Shown: positions 26,365 through 35,965 of the stretch, piece after piece
Layout of the letters: each line of letters opens with the position of its first letter
Position numbering within the stretch: the stretch's first letter is position 1
Assembly: GCF_000227745.2 (NCBI RefSeq)
Contig: NC_018012.1
Span: 2,402,501 to 2,466,500, forward strand
DNA: 64,000 nt
Source: Thiocystis violascens DSM 198
GTDB taxonomy: Bacteria; Pseudomonadota; Gammaproteobacteria; Chromatiales; Chromatiaceae
Direction of reading: 5' to 3'
Position numbers and translations under genes: made by a program
The notes under the pieces: generated by a model
Databases searched by the model: none
Seen by the model: only the letters and a program-made list of their open reading frames with translations
Told to the model about the DNA's origin: nothing

Positions 26365-27558
26365 GAGGGTGTAGACAAAAATAATTGAGCTGCTATTTGT
26401 ATACCAGTCTACAACTGAGCTGGTGTGCGCTGATGTCGAAAGCTGGTCGTCCCCCCAAGATTCACGAGGCGGAGCAAGCGGTATTGCGTCAAATTGTCAC
26501 GGATCGCCCGACCTCCACGCTGTCAGAGATTGCCCGGGAACTCGCGGCACGGACGGGAATCGAGGCTCATGAAGCAACGATTCGCAAGTCCTTGCGGGAG
26601 GCGGGCGTCACGCGCCTCCGGGGCGAGAGTGGTCTCGAGGCGCAAGCGCGCGCAACGCCGCGTCGGTATGGGTATACGGATGCGCATCGTCGCCACGACC
26701 CCGACCAAAGCTACCCAAGTTGTCTGACCGATGCGGAGTGGGACTTGGTCGCCGCTCTCTTTGAGATGCCGGGCGGGCGGGGTCAACCGCCCCGCGTGTC
26801 GCGCCGGAGCATCCTGGAGGCGTGTTGCTACGTGGTGCGCACGGGGTGCGCGTGGCGGATGCTGCCGCACGATTTCGCGCCTTGGCAGAATGTCTACAAG
26901 ACGTTTCGCCGTTGGAGTGCGGCTGGGAAGTTTGAGCAGATGCATGATCGACTGCGGGGGCAATGGCGCGAACGCGAGGGGCGTGAGATCGCGCCGACGG
27001 CGGCGGTGCTGGATGCGCAATCGACCCGCGGCTCGCCGCAGGGTGGACCGAGCGGCTTTGATGCGGGCAAGCAGGTCAAGGGGCGCAAGCGCAGCCTGGT
27101 GGTCGATACCTTGGGGTTCGTGTTGGCGGTGAGCGTGGTCGCGGCCAATCTTCAGGACCGCGATGCCGCCTCGGGCGCCGTCGCTGACGCGGCCGCCAAG
27201 TACCCCCAGATCAACACGCTGTTTGTCGATAGCGCCTACGCCGGTCAATTTGCCCAAACCACCGAGCAGACCCACGCGATCCGCGTGGAAGTCGTGCGCC
27301 ATCCAGCCAACAAAAGCGTTGGCTCCTGGCACGTGGACGGGGCGCCTGACCGAGTGGTGATCGCCAACGCCGACGGCTTCGTTCCGCTGCCGAAGCGCTG
27401 GGTTGTCGAGCGCACCCATGCGTGGAATGAGCGTGCCCGTCGATTGATCATGCATCATGACCGTCTGCCAGCGGTCTCCGAAACCTGGGTTTGGCTGGCG
27501 GAGGCGCGCATCCTGCTGCGGCGGTTGACCACAACGGTTTGATTTTGTCTACACCCTC
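26365..27558 (+). mobile_element. IS5-family insertion sequence, copy 1
   Basis: A 1194-bp element bounded by perfect 16-base inverted repeats GAGGGTGTAGACAAAA and TTTTGTCTACACCCTC. TCA flanks both ends, which fits the three-base TNA target duplication known for the IS1031 group of IS5. One transposase gene fills the element. An inverted copy of identical length is at 60392-61585. Its right end touches the tip of the older IS1182-like element, so it inserted at or beside that tip. Confidence 0.92.
26433..27542 (+). CDS. IS5-family DDE transposase with N-terminal HTH
   Basis: Transposase of 369 residues from ATG 26433 (the frame is open from a TTG at 26385). An N-terminal helix-turn-helix of about 60 residues (AGRPPKIHEAEQAVL, then EATIRKSLREAGVTRLRG) resembles the domain found in IS630-type transposases. 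The IS5-type core follows: LTDAEWDLVAALFE, the CCYVVRTGCAWRMLPHDF region, first catalytic Asp in AAVLDAQSTRG, second Asp in LFVDSAYAG, and Glu in RWVVERTHAWNERAR. The DDE triad and frame are intact, so the element is probably active. The protein is identical to the second copy. Confidence 0.92.
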   Translation: MSKAGRPPKIHEAEQAVLRQIVTDRPTSTLSEIARELAARTGIEAHEATIRKSLREAGVTRLRGESGLEAQARATPRRYGYTDAHRRHDPDQSYPSCLTDAEWDLVAALFEMPGGRGQPPRVSRRSILEACCYVVRTGCAWRMLPHDFAPWQNVYKTFRRWSAAGKFEQMHDRLRGQWREREGREIAPTAAVLDAQSTRGSPQGGPSGFDAGKQVKGRKRSLVVDTLGFVLAVSVVAANLQDRDAASGAVADAAAKYPQINTLFVDSAYAGQFAQTTEQTHAIRVEVVRHPANKSVGSWHVDGAPDRVVIANADGFVPLPKRWVVERTHAWNERARRLIMHHDRLPAVSETWVWLAEARILLRRLTTTV

Positions 27559-27560
27559 TC

Positions 27561-29177
27561 AGAGGTTGTGAACAATTCGATTTTCGCGGCATCGCGGCGA
27601 TGCAAACGCCCCAGTCCTGACGAGATGGTCTCGTACACGATTATCCGCCTGGGCGTCGCGAAACGGTGGTCCGTCACGGGCCGATTGGCGGCCCCACACG
27701 GCGCTTCACGTTATATCAATCTGTTATGTGGCCATAGCCGGTTCCGCAGACGCACCGCTCCCGTACCCGAGCAGATCGGGCGCCAGGGCGAAGGTGCGCA
27801 TCAGGTTATGAGCCAGGGCATGCAGTAGCAGCACACAGCGCGCTTTGGGGGTGCCGCGGACCCGCACACGGGTGAGGCCGCGCTCGCGCGCCTGGGCGTT
27901 GACGCACTCGGGCGTGGATGCCCGTTCTTTGTAGAGGTCCTTCGCCGCGTCGGTGCCCATGCGTTCGCGCCACGCGGCGACGGGTTCGCTGGCGCCCGCT
28001 TTGGCGACGTGCGGATCGGTCTGCGCGTCTTTCGGCGCGGGGCATACACAACGGTCGACGCGGCGGCTTGTTCGAGTTGCTCGTGGGCCGGGTAGCCACC
28101 GTCGACCAGCCACTCGTCAGGGGCCTGCCCATAGCGCTCGTTGACCTGCTCAATCATGGGGGTCAGTTGCGCCATGTCCGTTCCCGCCGTGGCCGCTTCC
28201 ACGCCGACAACGACGTGTGATGCCGTGTCGCTGACGAACTGGCCGTTGTCGGCGGGACGATAACCGCCGTCAGCCATCGTCATCACCGTCGCCTCGGCAT
28301 CGGTCGTGGAAACCCGCGCCGCCTCTGCCTTCTTGCCCTGTTTGGTTTTGATCTCGGCCATCTGCGGCAGACGCGTGAGCGCCTGCTCAATGCGTTCTTG
28401 CCGCTCACGGGCCGCGCGTTCACGGGCCGCCTGTTGTCGCCGGGTCGTAGCGCCGGGGTCATCCTCGCACTGACGCTTGAGCGCCTCGACCTGTGCCTGC
28501 GCCGCCTCCAGACACCGCTCCAGCGTCTCGCCACGCCGGAACGAGGCCGCCCCGGCACTGGCGCGGATGCGTATCCCATCTTGGGCCACCCGCTTGAGCG
28601 TCACCGCCCCCACCGCCAGCAAGGCCGCCACGCTGTCGGTCAACAAGGCGTCGAGCACCTCGCCATGCGCCGTGCGAAAATCCGACAGGGTGTGGTCGTT
28701 CACCTGCACCCCGCCGCAGATCCACCGGTAGGCGTCGTGCTCCTGGGTCAGCCTCGCCACCGCCCGCGCGCTGCCAACCCCCTCCAGCGTCGCATACAGC
28801 CACAGCGCGAACAGGATCTCCGGGGCGTCCGCTACCGCCTTCGAACGCACGGATGACCGCATACATGCCGCTCACGTCCGCCCGCTCGACCCACGCCCAG
28901 ACCAGGCGCGCCCGATGCCCTGCGGGCAACGGCGCCTCCAGGTCGCACGGGCGCCGTTCCAGTTGCGTCCGATTCGGCATCAGGATCCGCGCCACACCCG
29001 CGGCCACCGTCGTCGCGACGGGCGGGGGCCGTTCCGCAAGACTGGGGGCAGCGTCAAACAGACTTGGTTGCCGCTCGTTGGACATCGCTCGTCGATTACC
29101 GACTGTCAATTCAATGGGGCCATTATACTCCCCACCCACCGCCTCGCACAGGGTCGGGAGGTTTGTTCACAAGCTCT
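27561..29177 (-). mobile_element. IS1182-like element, decayed
   Basis: Element of about 1.6 kb with matching tips AGAGGTTGTGAACAA (27561-27575) and TTGTTCACAAGCTCT (29163-29177), 14 of 15 complementary. It contains a frameshifted IS1182-type transposase gene. The IS5-family copy abuts the left tip. The right tip overlaps the region of the stop codon of the EF-G-like gene (29177-29179), so the last codons and 3' end of that gene border directly on the element. No clear target duplication is seen. Confidence 0.75.
27724..29085 (-). pseudogene. IS1182-family transposase, two frameshifts
   Basis: Starting at ATG 29085 (MSNERQPSLFDAAPS) the N-terminal part reads in one frame to about 28830, where the expected GRP-ILFALWLYATLEGVGSA continues in another frame. 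That frame holds the first catalytic region (DGIRIRASAGAASFRRG) and the WLVDGGYPAHEQLE motif down to about 28060. The C-terminal part (ASTPECVNAQARERGLTRV, MRTFALAPDLL) is back in the first frame. Two compensating single-base indels thus inactivate the gene. No full-length product is possible without two shifts. Confidence 0.8.
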
Positions 29178-31222
29178 CAGTCTTCCGCCCGCTGATAGGC
29201 GTCGGCCATCTGCTTCTGGATGTTGGCGGGCACCGGGTCGTAATGACTGAGTTCGATACTGTAGGTGCCCTCGCCGCCGGTCATGGCCTTGAGTCGGGCG
29301 TCATAGCCCGACAGCTCCGCTAGCGGCGCCTCGCCTTCGAGCAGGATGCGGCCGCGACTCTTGGTCTCGCTGCCGTTGATGCGGCCGCGCCGGCTCGACA
29401 GATCCCCCGCCAGATCGCCCATGGCGCTGTCCTGGGCGGTGATGCGGATCTTGACGATCGGTTCCAGGATGACCGGTTGGGCCTTGAGCACGGCGTCGAC
29501 GAACGCCTTGCGACCGGCGGTGGCAAAGGCGATGTCCTTGGAATCCACGGGATGAAATTTGCCGTCATAGACGGTGACCTTGACATCCTGGAGCGGATAA
29601 CCGGCGACGGCGCCTTCATCCAAAACCTGACGCACGCCCTTTTCGATCGAGGGGATGAAGTTGCCTGGGATGACGCCGCCGACCACCGCGTCGATGAATT
29701 CGAAGCCGGCGCCGCGTTCGTTGGGCTCGACCCGCAGATAGACCTCGCCGAACTGGCCCGCGCCACCGGTCTGCTTCTTGTGCCGGTGATGCCCCTCCGC
29801 CTTGCCCATGATGGTCTCGCGGTACGGGATGCTCGGCGGGTGAGTCTCCACCTCGACATGGAATTGTTCGGTCAGCCGGCGCAGCAGCACCTTGAGGTGC
29901 AACTCGCCAAGACCGCGGATGATGGTCTCGTTGGCGGCGGCGTTGTGTTCGAGATGGAAACAGGGATCTTCCGACTCCAGCTTATGCAGCGCGTCGGTCA
30001 GCTTCTGCTCGTCGCCGCGCTTGGCGGTGTTGATGGCGAGTCCGAACAGCGGCAGCGGGCATTCCAGGCTGGCGAGGTGGAAGTGGTCTTCTTCGTGTGA
30101 GTCGTGCAGCACGGCGTCGAAATGAATGTCGTCGACCCGCGAGACGGCGAGGATGTCGCCGGGGACGCCTTCGCTCACCTCGATCAATTCGCTGCCATGC
30201 AGTCGGTAGAGATGATTGACCTTGAACGGCTTGCGGGCGTCGCCGATCAGGATCTGAGCGCCCGTCGTCATGCGGCCCTGATGGATGCGGAAGATGCCGA
30301 GCTTGCCCCGGAAGGGATCGTTGATGATCTTGAAGACATGCGCCACGACATGCAGCGACGGATCGGGCTTGACGGTCACTGGCAGCAGCGTGGCACCTTC
30401 GCCTTTCAGGAAGGGTGGCGGGTTGCCTTCGGATGGGTTGGGCATCAGCCGCGCCAGAATCTCCAACAATTCGGGGATGCCTGCGCCGGTCTGCGCGGAC
30501 ACGAAACAGACCGGGATCAGGTGAGACTCGCGCAGCGCGGTCTCGAAGGGATCATGGAGCTGTTCGGGTGCCAGATCCTGGCCCTGCTCCAGATACACCT
30601 CCATCAGCGCCTCGTCGACTTCCACGACCTGATCGATAATGTGGCTGTGGGCATCTTCCACCGAGGTGAAATCGGCGCCCTCGCCGGTCGGCTGGAAGAA
30701 GCAGTCGACGACCCGTTTGCCGCCGTCGGCCGGCAGATTGATCGGCAGACACTCGGCGCCGAAGGTCTCGCGGATCTGCTCGGTCAGGCCGGCAAGGTCG
30801 AGATCCGGGGCGTCGATCTGGTTGACGACGATGAGACGGCACAGCTTGCGGTTCTGCGCGGCCTTCATCATGCGGATGCTCATTGGCTCGATGCCGGACT
30901 GAGCATTGATGACCAGGGCGGCGGTCTCCACGGCGGGCAGAACCGAGATGCTGCGTCCGAGGAAATCCGGGTAGCCGGGGGTGTCGATTAGATTGATGTG
31001 TTTGCCGCCGGTACTGAAGCTCGTGATAGCCGCGTCCAGCGAGTGTTGCAGTTCTTTTTCCAGCGGGTCGAAGTCGCAGACGGTGGTCCCCTTGGCGACG
31101 TTTCCAGGGCTGGGGATGACGCCGGTGGCGGCGAGCAGTGCCTCTACCAACGTGGTCTTACCGGAGCCGGCGTGGCCGACCAGTGCGATATTGCGGACGT
31201 CCTCGGCATTGTAGTCAGACAT
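29177..31222 (-). CDS. EF-G-like GTPase (FusA2 type)
   Basis: Translation-factor-like GTPase of 681 residues. The G domain has the P-loop GHAGSGKTTL, switch DTPGYPDF and the base motif NQID, then domains II to V of the EF-G layout (KTVGHHRHKKQTGGAGQFG-like segment HRHKKQTGGAGQFGEV and C-terminal LSSRRGRINGSE). It belongs to the second group of EF-G-like proteins, shorter than canonical FusA and not in a str operon. Its role, whether recycling, stress or elongation, is not known from sequence. A TATAAT sequence on the minus strand at 31300-31305 is a candidate promoter box. Confidence 0.88.
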   Translation of the reverse strand: MSDYNAEDVRNIALVGHAGSGKTTLVEALLAATGVIPSPGNVAKGTTVCDFDPLEKELQHSLDAAITSFSTGGKHINLIDTPGYPDFLGRSISVLPAVETAALVINAQSGIEPMSIRMMKAAQNRKLCRLIVVNQIDAPDLDLAGLTEQIRETFGAECLPINLPADGGKRVVDCFFQPTGEGADFTSVEDAHSHIIDQVVEVDEALMEVYLEQGQDLAPEQLHDPFETALRESHLIPVCFVSAQTGAGIPELLEILARLMPNPSEGNPPPFLKGEGATLLPVTVKPDPSLHVVAHVFKIINDPFRGKLGIFRIHQGRMTTGAQILIGDARKPFKVNHLYRLHGSELIEVSEGVPGDILAVSRVDDIHFDAVLHDSHEEDHFHLASLECPLPLFGLAINTAKRGDEQKLTDALHKLESEDPCFHLEHNAAANETIIRGLGELHLKVLLRRLTEQFHVEVETHPPSIPYRETIMGKAEGHHRHKKQTGGAGQFGEVYLRVEPNERGAGFEFIDAVVGGVIPGNFIPSIEKGVRQVLDEGAVAGYPLQDVKVTVYDGKFHPVDSKDIAFATAGRKAFVDAVLKAQPVILEPIVKIRITAQDSAMGDLAGDLSSRRGRINGSETKSRGRILLEGEAPLAELSGYDARLKAMTGGEGTYSIELSHYDPVPANIQKQMADAYQRAED

Positions 31223-31549
31223 CGGTGATCCTGTCGTGGCGCTTGAGTGGAATGCAGGGCGCTGGCGCGCCCTTTCGGCTGATTGTTCGAAGAACCGAAA
31301 TTATACTGTAACCGAGATGTCGCACCGGCGGTATGTCGGTGCAATGCCGCGGCGCCTGCGTTGGATCAATGTTCAATGCGCGGCGGTCATCGACAGGCGG
31401 ACAAAAAATGGCGGCCAATTGGCCGCCTAAGGACGCACAGCGATTGAGGAGGATCTTGCGGGATGATGCGCTGGTTTCGGCGTCTCGCCGCCATGTCCGA
31501 TTCTTCCCGATGTCGTGAGCAACGTTAGCAGATCCCTGGAGGGTAAAAG
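31223..31549. promoter_or_regulatory. divergent intergenic region with hairpins
   Basis: Between the EF-G-like gene (minus) and the PEBP gene (plus). A minus-strand TATAAT at 31300-31305 is a plausible -10 box for the EF-G-like gene; a matching -35 is not clear. AGGGCGC/GCGCCCT forms a hairpin near 31255-31273 in the minus-strand leader. GGCGGCCAATTGGCCGCC (31410-31427) is a perfect 18-base palindrome of unknown role. GGAGGG lies just before the PEBP start codon. No gene is seen. Confidence 0.45.
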
Positions 31550-32029
31550 ATGGCACTGGTTCTCAACTCCGATGCATTTGTCGATGGCGATCCGATTCCG
31601 CGTCGATTCACCTGCGAGGGTGAGGATGTCTCGCCGCCGTTGACTTGGGACAACCTGCCGGTCGGCACCGAAAGTCTGGTCCTGATCGTCGATGACCCGG
31701 ATGCTCCCGATCCCGCCGCCCCACGCATGGTTTGGGACCATTGGGTGCTCTATAACCTGCCCGCGACCTCTCCGGGGCTGCCGGAGGGCGTGGCGTCCGC
31801 TGCCTTGCCGGCGGGGACTGGCGAGGGGATCAACAGTTGGGGGCGCACCGGCTACGGCGGTCCCTGTCCGCCCATCGGCCGGCATCGCTATTTCCATCGG
31901 CTCTACGCGCTGGATGCCCGCCTGCCGTCCGAGCTGGGCAATCCCGGCAAGGACGACCTTCTGCTGGCGATGGACGAGCACATTCTCGCCCATGCCGAGC
32001 TGGTGGGAACCTACGAAAAACAGGCTTGA
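31550..32029 (+). CDS. YbhB/YbcL family PEBP-like protein
   Basis: Phosphatidylethanolamine-binding-protein fold of 159 residues, in the bacterial YbhB/YbcL group. It shows the family signature DDPDAPDPAAPRMVWDHWVLYNLP and the YGGPCPPIGRHRYFHRLYAL block, whose Asp and His residues line the anion-binding pocket. Biochemical role in bacteria is largely unknown. GGAGGG before the ATG is a strong ribosome site. The gene precedes kdsD by 113 bases and may be separately transcribed. Confidence 0.9.
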   Translation: MALVLNSDAFVDGDPIPRRFTCEGEDVSPPLTWDNLPVGTESLVLIVDDPDAPDPAAPRMVWDHWVLYNLPATSPGLPEGVASAALPAGTGEGINSWGRTGYGGPCPPIGRHRYFHRLYALDARLPSELGNPGKDDLLLAMDEHILAHAELVGTYEKQA

Positions 32030-32142
32030 ATTCGATCGCACTCCCCGCTGGCAAGGCCCGCGATCACTCGACGGCGCGACAGTATGACGTGCATTGGTGT
32101 ATTTTTGCGTCGCCCCTGAACCAGATCCGAGCGATATTCGGC

Positions 32143-33165
32143 ATGACCAAAGAACGACGACAACTGGGCGCGCGACAGGCCAGCCTCGCGCCAGGGGAGG
32201 CGGAGAAGATTCAGGCGCTCGGGCGCGCGGTGATCGAGACCGAGGCCGCCGCGGTCGCCGCGCTAGCGGGACGGATTGACGCCGACTTTGTGACTGCCTG
32301 CCGCTTCATGCTCGCCTGCGAGGGTCGCATCGTGGTCCTCGGCATGGGCAAATCGGGGCACATCGGCGGCAAGATCGCCGCGACTCTGGCCAGTACGGGG
32401 AGCCCGGCCTTTTTCGTCCATCCCGGCGAGGCGAGCCACGGCGACCTGGGGATGATTACCCCGCGCGATGTGGTGCTCGCCATTTCCAATTCCGGCGAGA
32501 CCGAGGAATTCCTGACCATCCTGCCGATTCTCAAGCGGCTGGGGGTGCCGATGATCACCATGACCGGCCGCCGCGACTCCACCCTCGCCCGAGAGGCTGA
32601 CGCGAGCCTGGATATCGGCGTGGCGAGCGAGGCCTGCCCGCTGGGGCTCGCGCCCACGTCGAGCACGACCGCCGCGTTGGCGATGGGCGACGCGCTGGCG
32701 ATCGCGTTGCTCGAAAGTCGCGGATTCACCGCCGAGGACTTCGCTCGCTCGCACCCGGCCGGCAGTCTCGGACGTCGACTGTTGCTGCATGTCGGCGAGA
32801 TCATGCATCGGGGCGAACGGCTGCCGAGCGTGACGCTCGGCACCTCGCTGCTGGAAACCCTGGATGAGATGTCGCACAAGGGGCTGGGGATGACCGCGGT
32901 GGTCGATGCCGATGGCACCCTGGCCGGGATCTTTACCGATGGCGATCTCCGGCGCGCGCTCGATCGCGGGATCTCGGTCCACCGGACAGCGATCGACGAG
33001 GTGATGACGCGCCAGTGCGCGACCGTCGCCGCCGAGGCGCTCGCGGCCGAGGCGCTCCAGCTCATGGAGTCCAGGTCGATCAACGGACTGCTGGTGCTCG
33101 ACCCGAACCGGCGCCCGATCGGAGCCTTGAACATGCACGATCTGCTCAGGGCTGGGGTGGTTTGA
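32143..33165 (+). CDS. kdsD: KdsD, arabinose-5-phosphate isomerase
   Basis: Converts ribulose-5-phosphate to arabinose-5-phosphate, the first step to Kdo of LPS. The 340-residue cytosolic protein has a SIS domain (VVLGMGKSGHIGGKIAATLASTG, then ISNSGETEEF and APTSSTTAALAMGDALA) and two CBS repeats at the C-terminus. The ATG at 32143 gives the conserved N-terminal length; upstream frame extension to 31837 overlaps the PEBP gene and is spurious. It starts the conserved kdsD-kdsC-lptCAB cluster. Confidence 0.93.
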   Translation: MTKERRQLGARQASLAPGEAEKIQALGRAVIETEAAAVAALAGRIDADFVTACRFMLACEGRIVVLGMGKSGHIGGKIAATLASTGSPAFFVHPGEASHGDLGMITPRDVVLAISNSGETEEFLTILPILKRLGVPMITMTGRRDSTLAREADASLDIGVASEACPLGLAPTSSTTAALAMGDALAIALLESRGFTAEDFARSHPAGSLGRRLLLHVGEIMHRGERLPSVTLGTSLLETLDEMSHKGLGMTAVVDADGTLAGIFTDGDLRRALDRGISVHRTAIDEVMTRQCATVAAEALAAEALQLMESRSINGLLVLDPNRRPIGALNMHDLLRAGVV

Positions 33166-33205
33166 CCCCGTCGCCTTTCGTCAGCTTACAAGAGGGTACC
33201 GTTGT

Positions 33206-33727
33206 ATGCAGGACATTCAAGAACGCGCCGCCCGCATCCGTCTGGTGATCTTCGATGTCGACGGGGTGCTGACCGATGGCAGTCTCTTCCTCGGCGACGA
33301 CGGTCAGGAATACAAGGCGTTTCACTCCCGCGACGGACTCGGCATGACCCTGCTCCTGGATGCCGGCATCCGTCTGGCGGTGATTACCGGGCGTACCTCG
33401 AAGGTTGTGCGGATGCGCATGGAAAGTCTCGGGATCTCCGATGTGTACCAGGGCTACCGGGATAAATTGCCGGCCTATGAGGAACTTAAGCAGCGCCTTT
33501 CGTTGACGGACGATCTGATTGCCTATGTGGGCGACGATGTGGTGGATCTGCCGATCATGCGTCGGGTCGGTCTGGCGGTCGCCGTCGGCGACGCCCATCC
33601 GCGGGTCCAGCAGCATGCCCACTGGCGCACCCGTGCCGGCGGCGGGCAGGGCGCGGCGCGCGAAGTCTGCGAATTCATCCTGGATGCCCAGGGCGCTCTG
33701 GATCGAGCCATGAGTCGTTTCCAATGA
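33206..33727 (+). CDS. kdsC: KdsC, Kdo-8-phosphate phosphatase
   Basis: HAD-superfamily phosphatase removing phosphate from Kdo-8-phosphate. The 173-residue size without a cap domain is typical of this tetrameric subgroup. Motif I is VIFDVDGVLTDG, motif II ITGRTS, and motif IV in VGDDVVDLPIMRRVG. It follows kdsD by 40 bases and precedes lptC by 13. Confidence 0.93.
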   Translation: MQDIQERAARIRLVIFDVDGVLTDGSLFLGDDGQEYKAFHSRDGLGMTLLLDAGIRLAVITGRTSKVVRMRMESLGISDVYQGYRDKLPAYEELKQRLSLTDDLIAYVGDDVVDLPIMRRVGLAVAVGDAHPRVQQHAHWRTRAGGGQGAAREVCEFILDAQGALDRAMSRFQ

Positions 33728-33740
33728 GCATTCGTTTTTC

Positions 33741-34379
33741 ATGAGCCCGAACGCCTCGCGGTTTTCGCGGCCGTCCTGGTCGCGCCGGCAACTCTTGCTG
33801 GGCGCCTGCTTCGTCGTCTCGGGCCTGATCGCCTGGTGGCAGCTTCAGTCGCCTCCCGATACCGCACCGGTGCTGGACGCGCGTCCGCGCCTGCCGGATT
33901 ATGTCGTCCTGAATTTCGCCGCGGTGGATACCGATGAGGTCGGTCGGCCAAGCCGGCGCCTGCTGGCCGATGAACTGCGCCATTTCGTCAGGGAGGATCG
34001 GTCCGAACTCGATCGTCCGCACCTGGAACTGTTTCAGTCCGCCGGTCCGCCTTGGAAGGCGCGCGCTCAGGAGGGTCTTGTGCTGACCGGCGGCGATCAG
34101 GTTCGGCTCATCGGAGATGTCCAGTTGGATCGGGAGGGGGACGGCCAGACCCGTCCGGTGCATCTGGAGACCGAACGGATCGATGTCTGGCGCAAGCAGG
34201 CGCTTGCGGAAACGGATCTTCCGGTCCGCATCCTCAGCGACGGCGACTCGCTGACCGCCAATGGCATGCGGCTCTGGTATACCGAGCCGACGCGGACCAC
34301 CTTCCATGGCCGCGCCCGCATCCGGTTCGCGCCGGAGTCCGCGCCAGACGACGAGTTAACCCGGGAGACGCCGCCATGA
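33741..34379 (+). CDS. lptC: LptC, LPS transport inner-membrane component
   Basis: Bitopic protein of the LptB2FGC complex that hands LPS from the ABC transporter to LptA. The 212-residue product has one N-terminal membrane helix (QLLLGACFVVSGLIAWW) and a periplasmic beta-jellyroll with the family feature DYVVLNFAAVDTDE. Sequence conservation in LptC is low; assignment rests on the membrane anchor, length and gene order between kdsC and lptA. The stop codon overlaps the lptA start (ATGA). Confidence 0.88.
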   Translation: MSPNASRFSRPSWSRRQLLLGACFVVSGLIAWWQLQSPPDTAPVLDARPRLPDYVVLNFAAVDTDEVGRPSRRLLADELRHFVREDRSELDRPHLELFQSAGPPWKARAQEGLVLTGGDQVRLIGDVQLDREGDGQTRPVHLETERIDVWRKQALAETDLPVRILSDGDSLTANGMRLWYTEPTRTTFHGRARIRFAPESAPDDELTRETPP

Positions 34380-34933
34380 GCATCCTCGCACCCTGTCGGC
34401 GGCGGTCCTTACCCGCGATCTGGCTCAAGGCAAGCATGCCGCGCCCCGTCCGGCGCGCACTGTTCATGGCCGTCTGCCTGGCCGCCAGCATCTGGACGCC
34501 GGCTTGGGCGCTCCAGGAGGACGCCCAACAGCCCATCTTCATCGAGGCCGATGATGTCGAGGTGCGCGAGACCGACAGCATCAGCGTCTATGTCGGCAAT
34601 GTCCAGGTTGATCAGGGCAGCATGCGGCTGCTCGCCGACCATGTGACCGTTTACCATCGGGAAGACCGTCAACCCAGATTTTTCGTCGCGTTGGGAGCGC
34701 CGGCCAAGTATCGACAGCAACTCGACAACCGCCAGGGCGAGGTCCAGGCGTTCGCCAGGCGGATGGAATACGATGCCGACAAGGACGAATTGATCCTGAT
34801 CGGCGAGGGTCTGCTGATCCAGGGCGCGGATCGACTCGCCAGCGAACGGATCATCTACGACCGCGCGCGGGCGCGGTTTCGCGCCGGCGGCTCGGAACGG
34901 GTCAAGATCACCATCACCCCGCAATCGCGCTAA
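34376..34933 (+). CDS. lptA: LptA, periplasmic LPS bridge protein
   Basis: Periplasmic OstA-fold protein that polymerises into the LPS bridge between LptC and LptD. The 185-residue product has a long basic N-terminus before the signal helix (LFMAVCLAASIWTPAWA|LQ) and the OstA/LptA domain beginning PIFIEADDVEVRETD. The ATG at 34376 overlaps the lptC stop. A later Met at residue 21 (MPRPVRRALF) would give a signal peptide of more typical length and may be the true start. The frame extending upstream to 34052 is inside lptC. Confidence 0.88.
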   Translation: MSILAPCRRRSLPAIWLKASMPRPVRRALFMAVCLAASIWTPAWALQEDAQQPIFIEADDVEVRETDSISVYVGNVQVDQGSMRLLADHVTVYHREDRQPRFFVALGAPAKYRQQLDNRQGEVQAFARRMEYDADKDELILIGEGLLIQGADRLASERIIYDRARARFRAGGSERVKITITPQSR

Positions 34934-35002
34934 GCTCACGCCGCATCCGGCGGGAGCGAACGTCCCGAATGTCGGTTTCGAGCCACGTAGGAGGAGATCC
35001 AG

Positions 35003-35728
35003 TTGACCGCGCTGCATGCCGAACGACTGAAAAAGAGTTACCGCGGTCGCCAGGTGTTGCAGGACGTCAGCGTCGCCGTGAATCCAGGCGAGGTGGTGGG
35101 GCTGCTCGGACCCAACGGGGCCGGGAAGACCACCTGCTTCTATCTCATCGTCGGTCTGATCGCCGCGGATCAGGGCCGCATCCTGCTGAACGATCGCGAT
35201 ATCACGCGGCTGCCGATGCATGCGCGCGCGCGCGCCGGACTGAGCTATCTGGCTCAGGAGCCCTCGGTGTTTCGCAAACTCACCGCGCGCGAGAACATCC
35301 TGGCGATCCTGGAGACGCGCCGGGATCTCAAGCGTCCCGAGCGCGAGCGACAGTGCGAGCGACTGCTCGAAGAGCTGGGGATCGCGCATGTGAGCGATTC
35401 GCTCGCGCTCAGTCTCTCGGGCGGGGAGCGCAGGCGTCTGGAGATTGCTCGCGCCTTGGCCGTGGACCCGATCGTCATGTTGCTGGACGAACCCTTCGCC
35501 GGGGTCGATCCCATCGCGGTCGGCGACATCAAGGCCATCGTCTCCCATCTGCGCGACCGTCGGATCGGGGTGCTCATCACCGACCACAATGTGCGCGAGA
35601 CGCTCGACATTTGCGACCGCAGCTACATCATCAGCGCCGGGACGGTGATCGCCGCCGGGGTGCCGGCCGATCTGCTCGCCAACCAGCAGGCACGGGATGT
35701 CTATCTGGGCGCCGATTTTTCCATGTAG
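35003..35728 (+). CDS. lptB: LptB, LPS export ATP-binding protein
   Basis: ATPase of the LptB2FGC transporter, on the cytoplasmic face of the inner membrane. The 241-residue protein has Walker [11 protein letters not shown], the Q-loop region, signature [15 protein letters not shown], Walker [14 protein letters not shown] and the switch His in ITDHNVRET. The start is TTG 35003, supported by GGAGGAG six bases upstream; no ATG fits. LptF and LptG are not in the window. Confidence 0.94.
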   Translation: MTALHAERLKKSYRGRQVLQDVSVAVNPGEVVGLLGPNGAGKTTCFYLIVGLIAADQGRILLNDRDITRLPMHARARAGLSYLAQEPSVFRKLTARENILAILETRRDLKRPERERQCERLLEELGIAHVSDSLALSLSGGERRRLEIARALAVDPIVMLLDEPFAGVDPIAVGDIKAIVSHLRDRRIGVLITDHNVRETLDICDRSYIISAGTVIAAGVPADLLANQQARDVYLGADFSM

Positions 35729-35965
35729 CCCTGAAACGCCATCGGCCATGCCGCGCGCGCAACCCGCGTCGGTCTCCCGGCCGCTCGGGGGAAGTTTGCG
35801 ATTTAACGCCCCCGCCATGATCGGGAAGGGTGTAAGATAAAATCATCATCACTCCCCCTGCCCGGACACGGCGAACGCGGGAGATTGAAATGGGCTAGAA
35901 TCGCCGAAGACGCGCTTAACGCTTTCGCACTCGAACGGGATCATCTCAAGACGCACTCGCGCTCC

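Noticed and set aside
27553..27562. Longer terminal repeats for IS5 copy 1 including CTCAGAGG
   Set aside because: The right end reads CCCTCTCAGAGG and not CCCTCTGAG, so the extra match seen at copy 2 is a property of its flanks, and the 16-base repeat with TCA duplication is the consistent reading.
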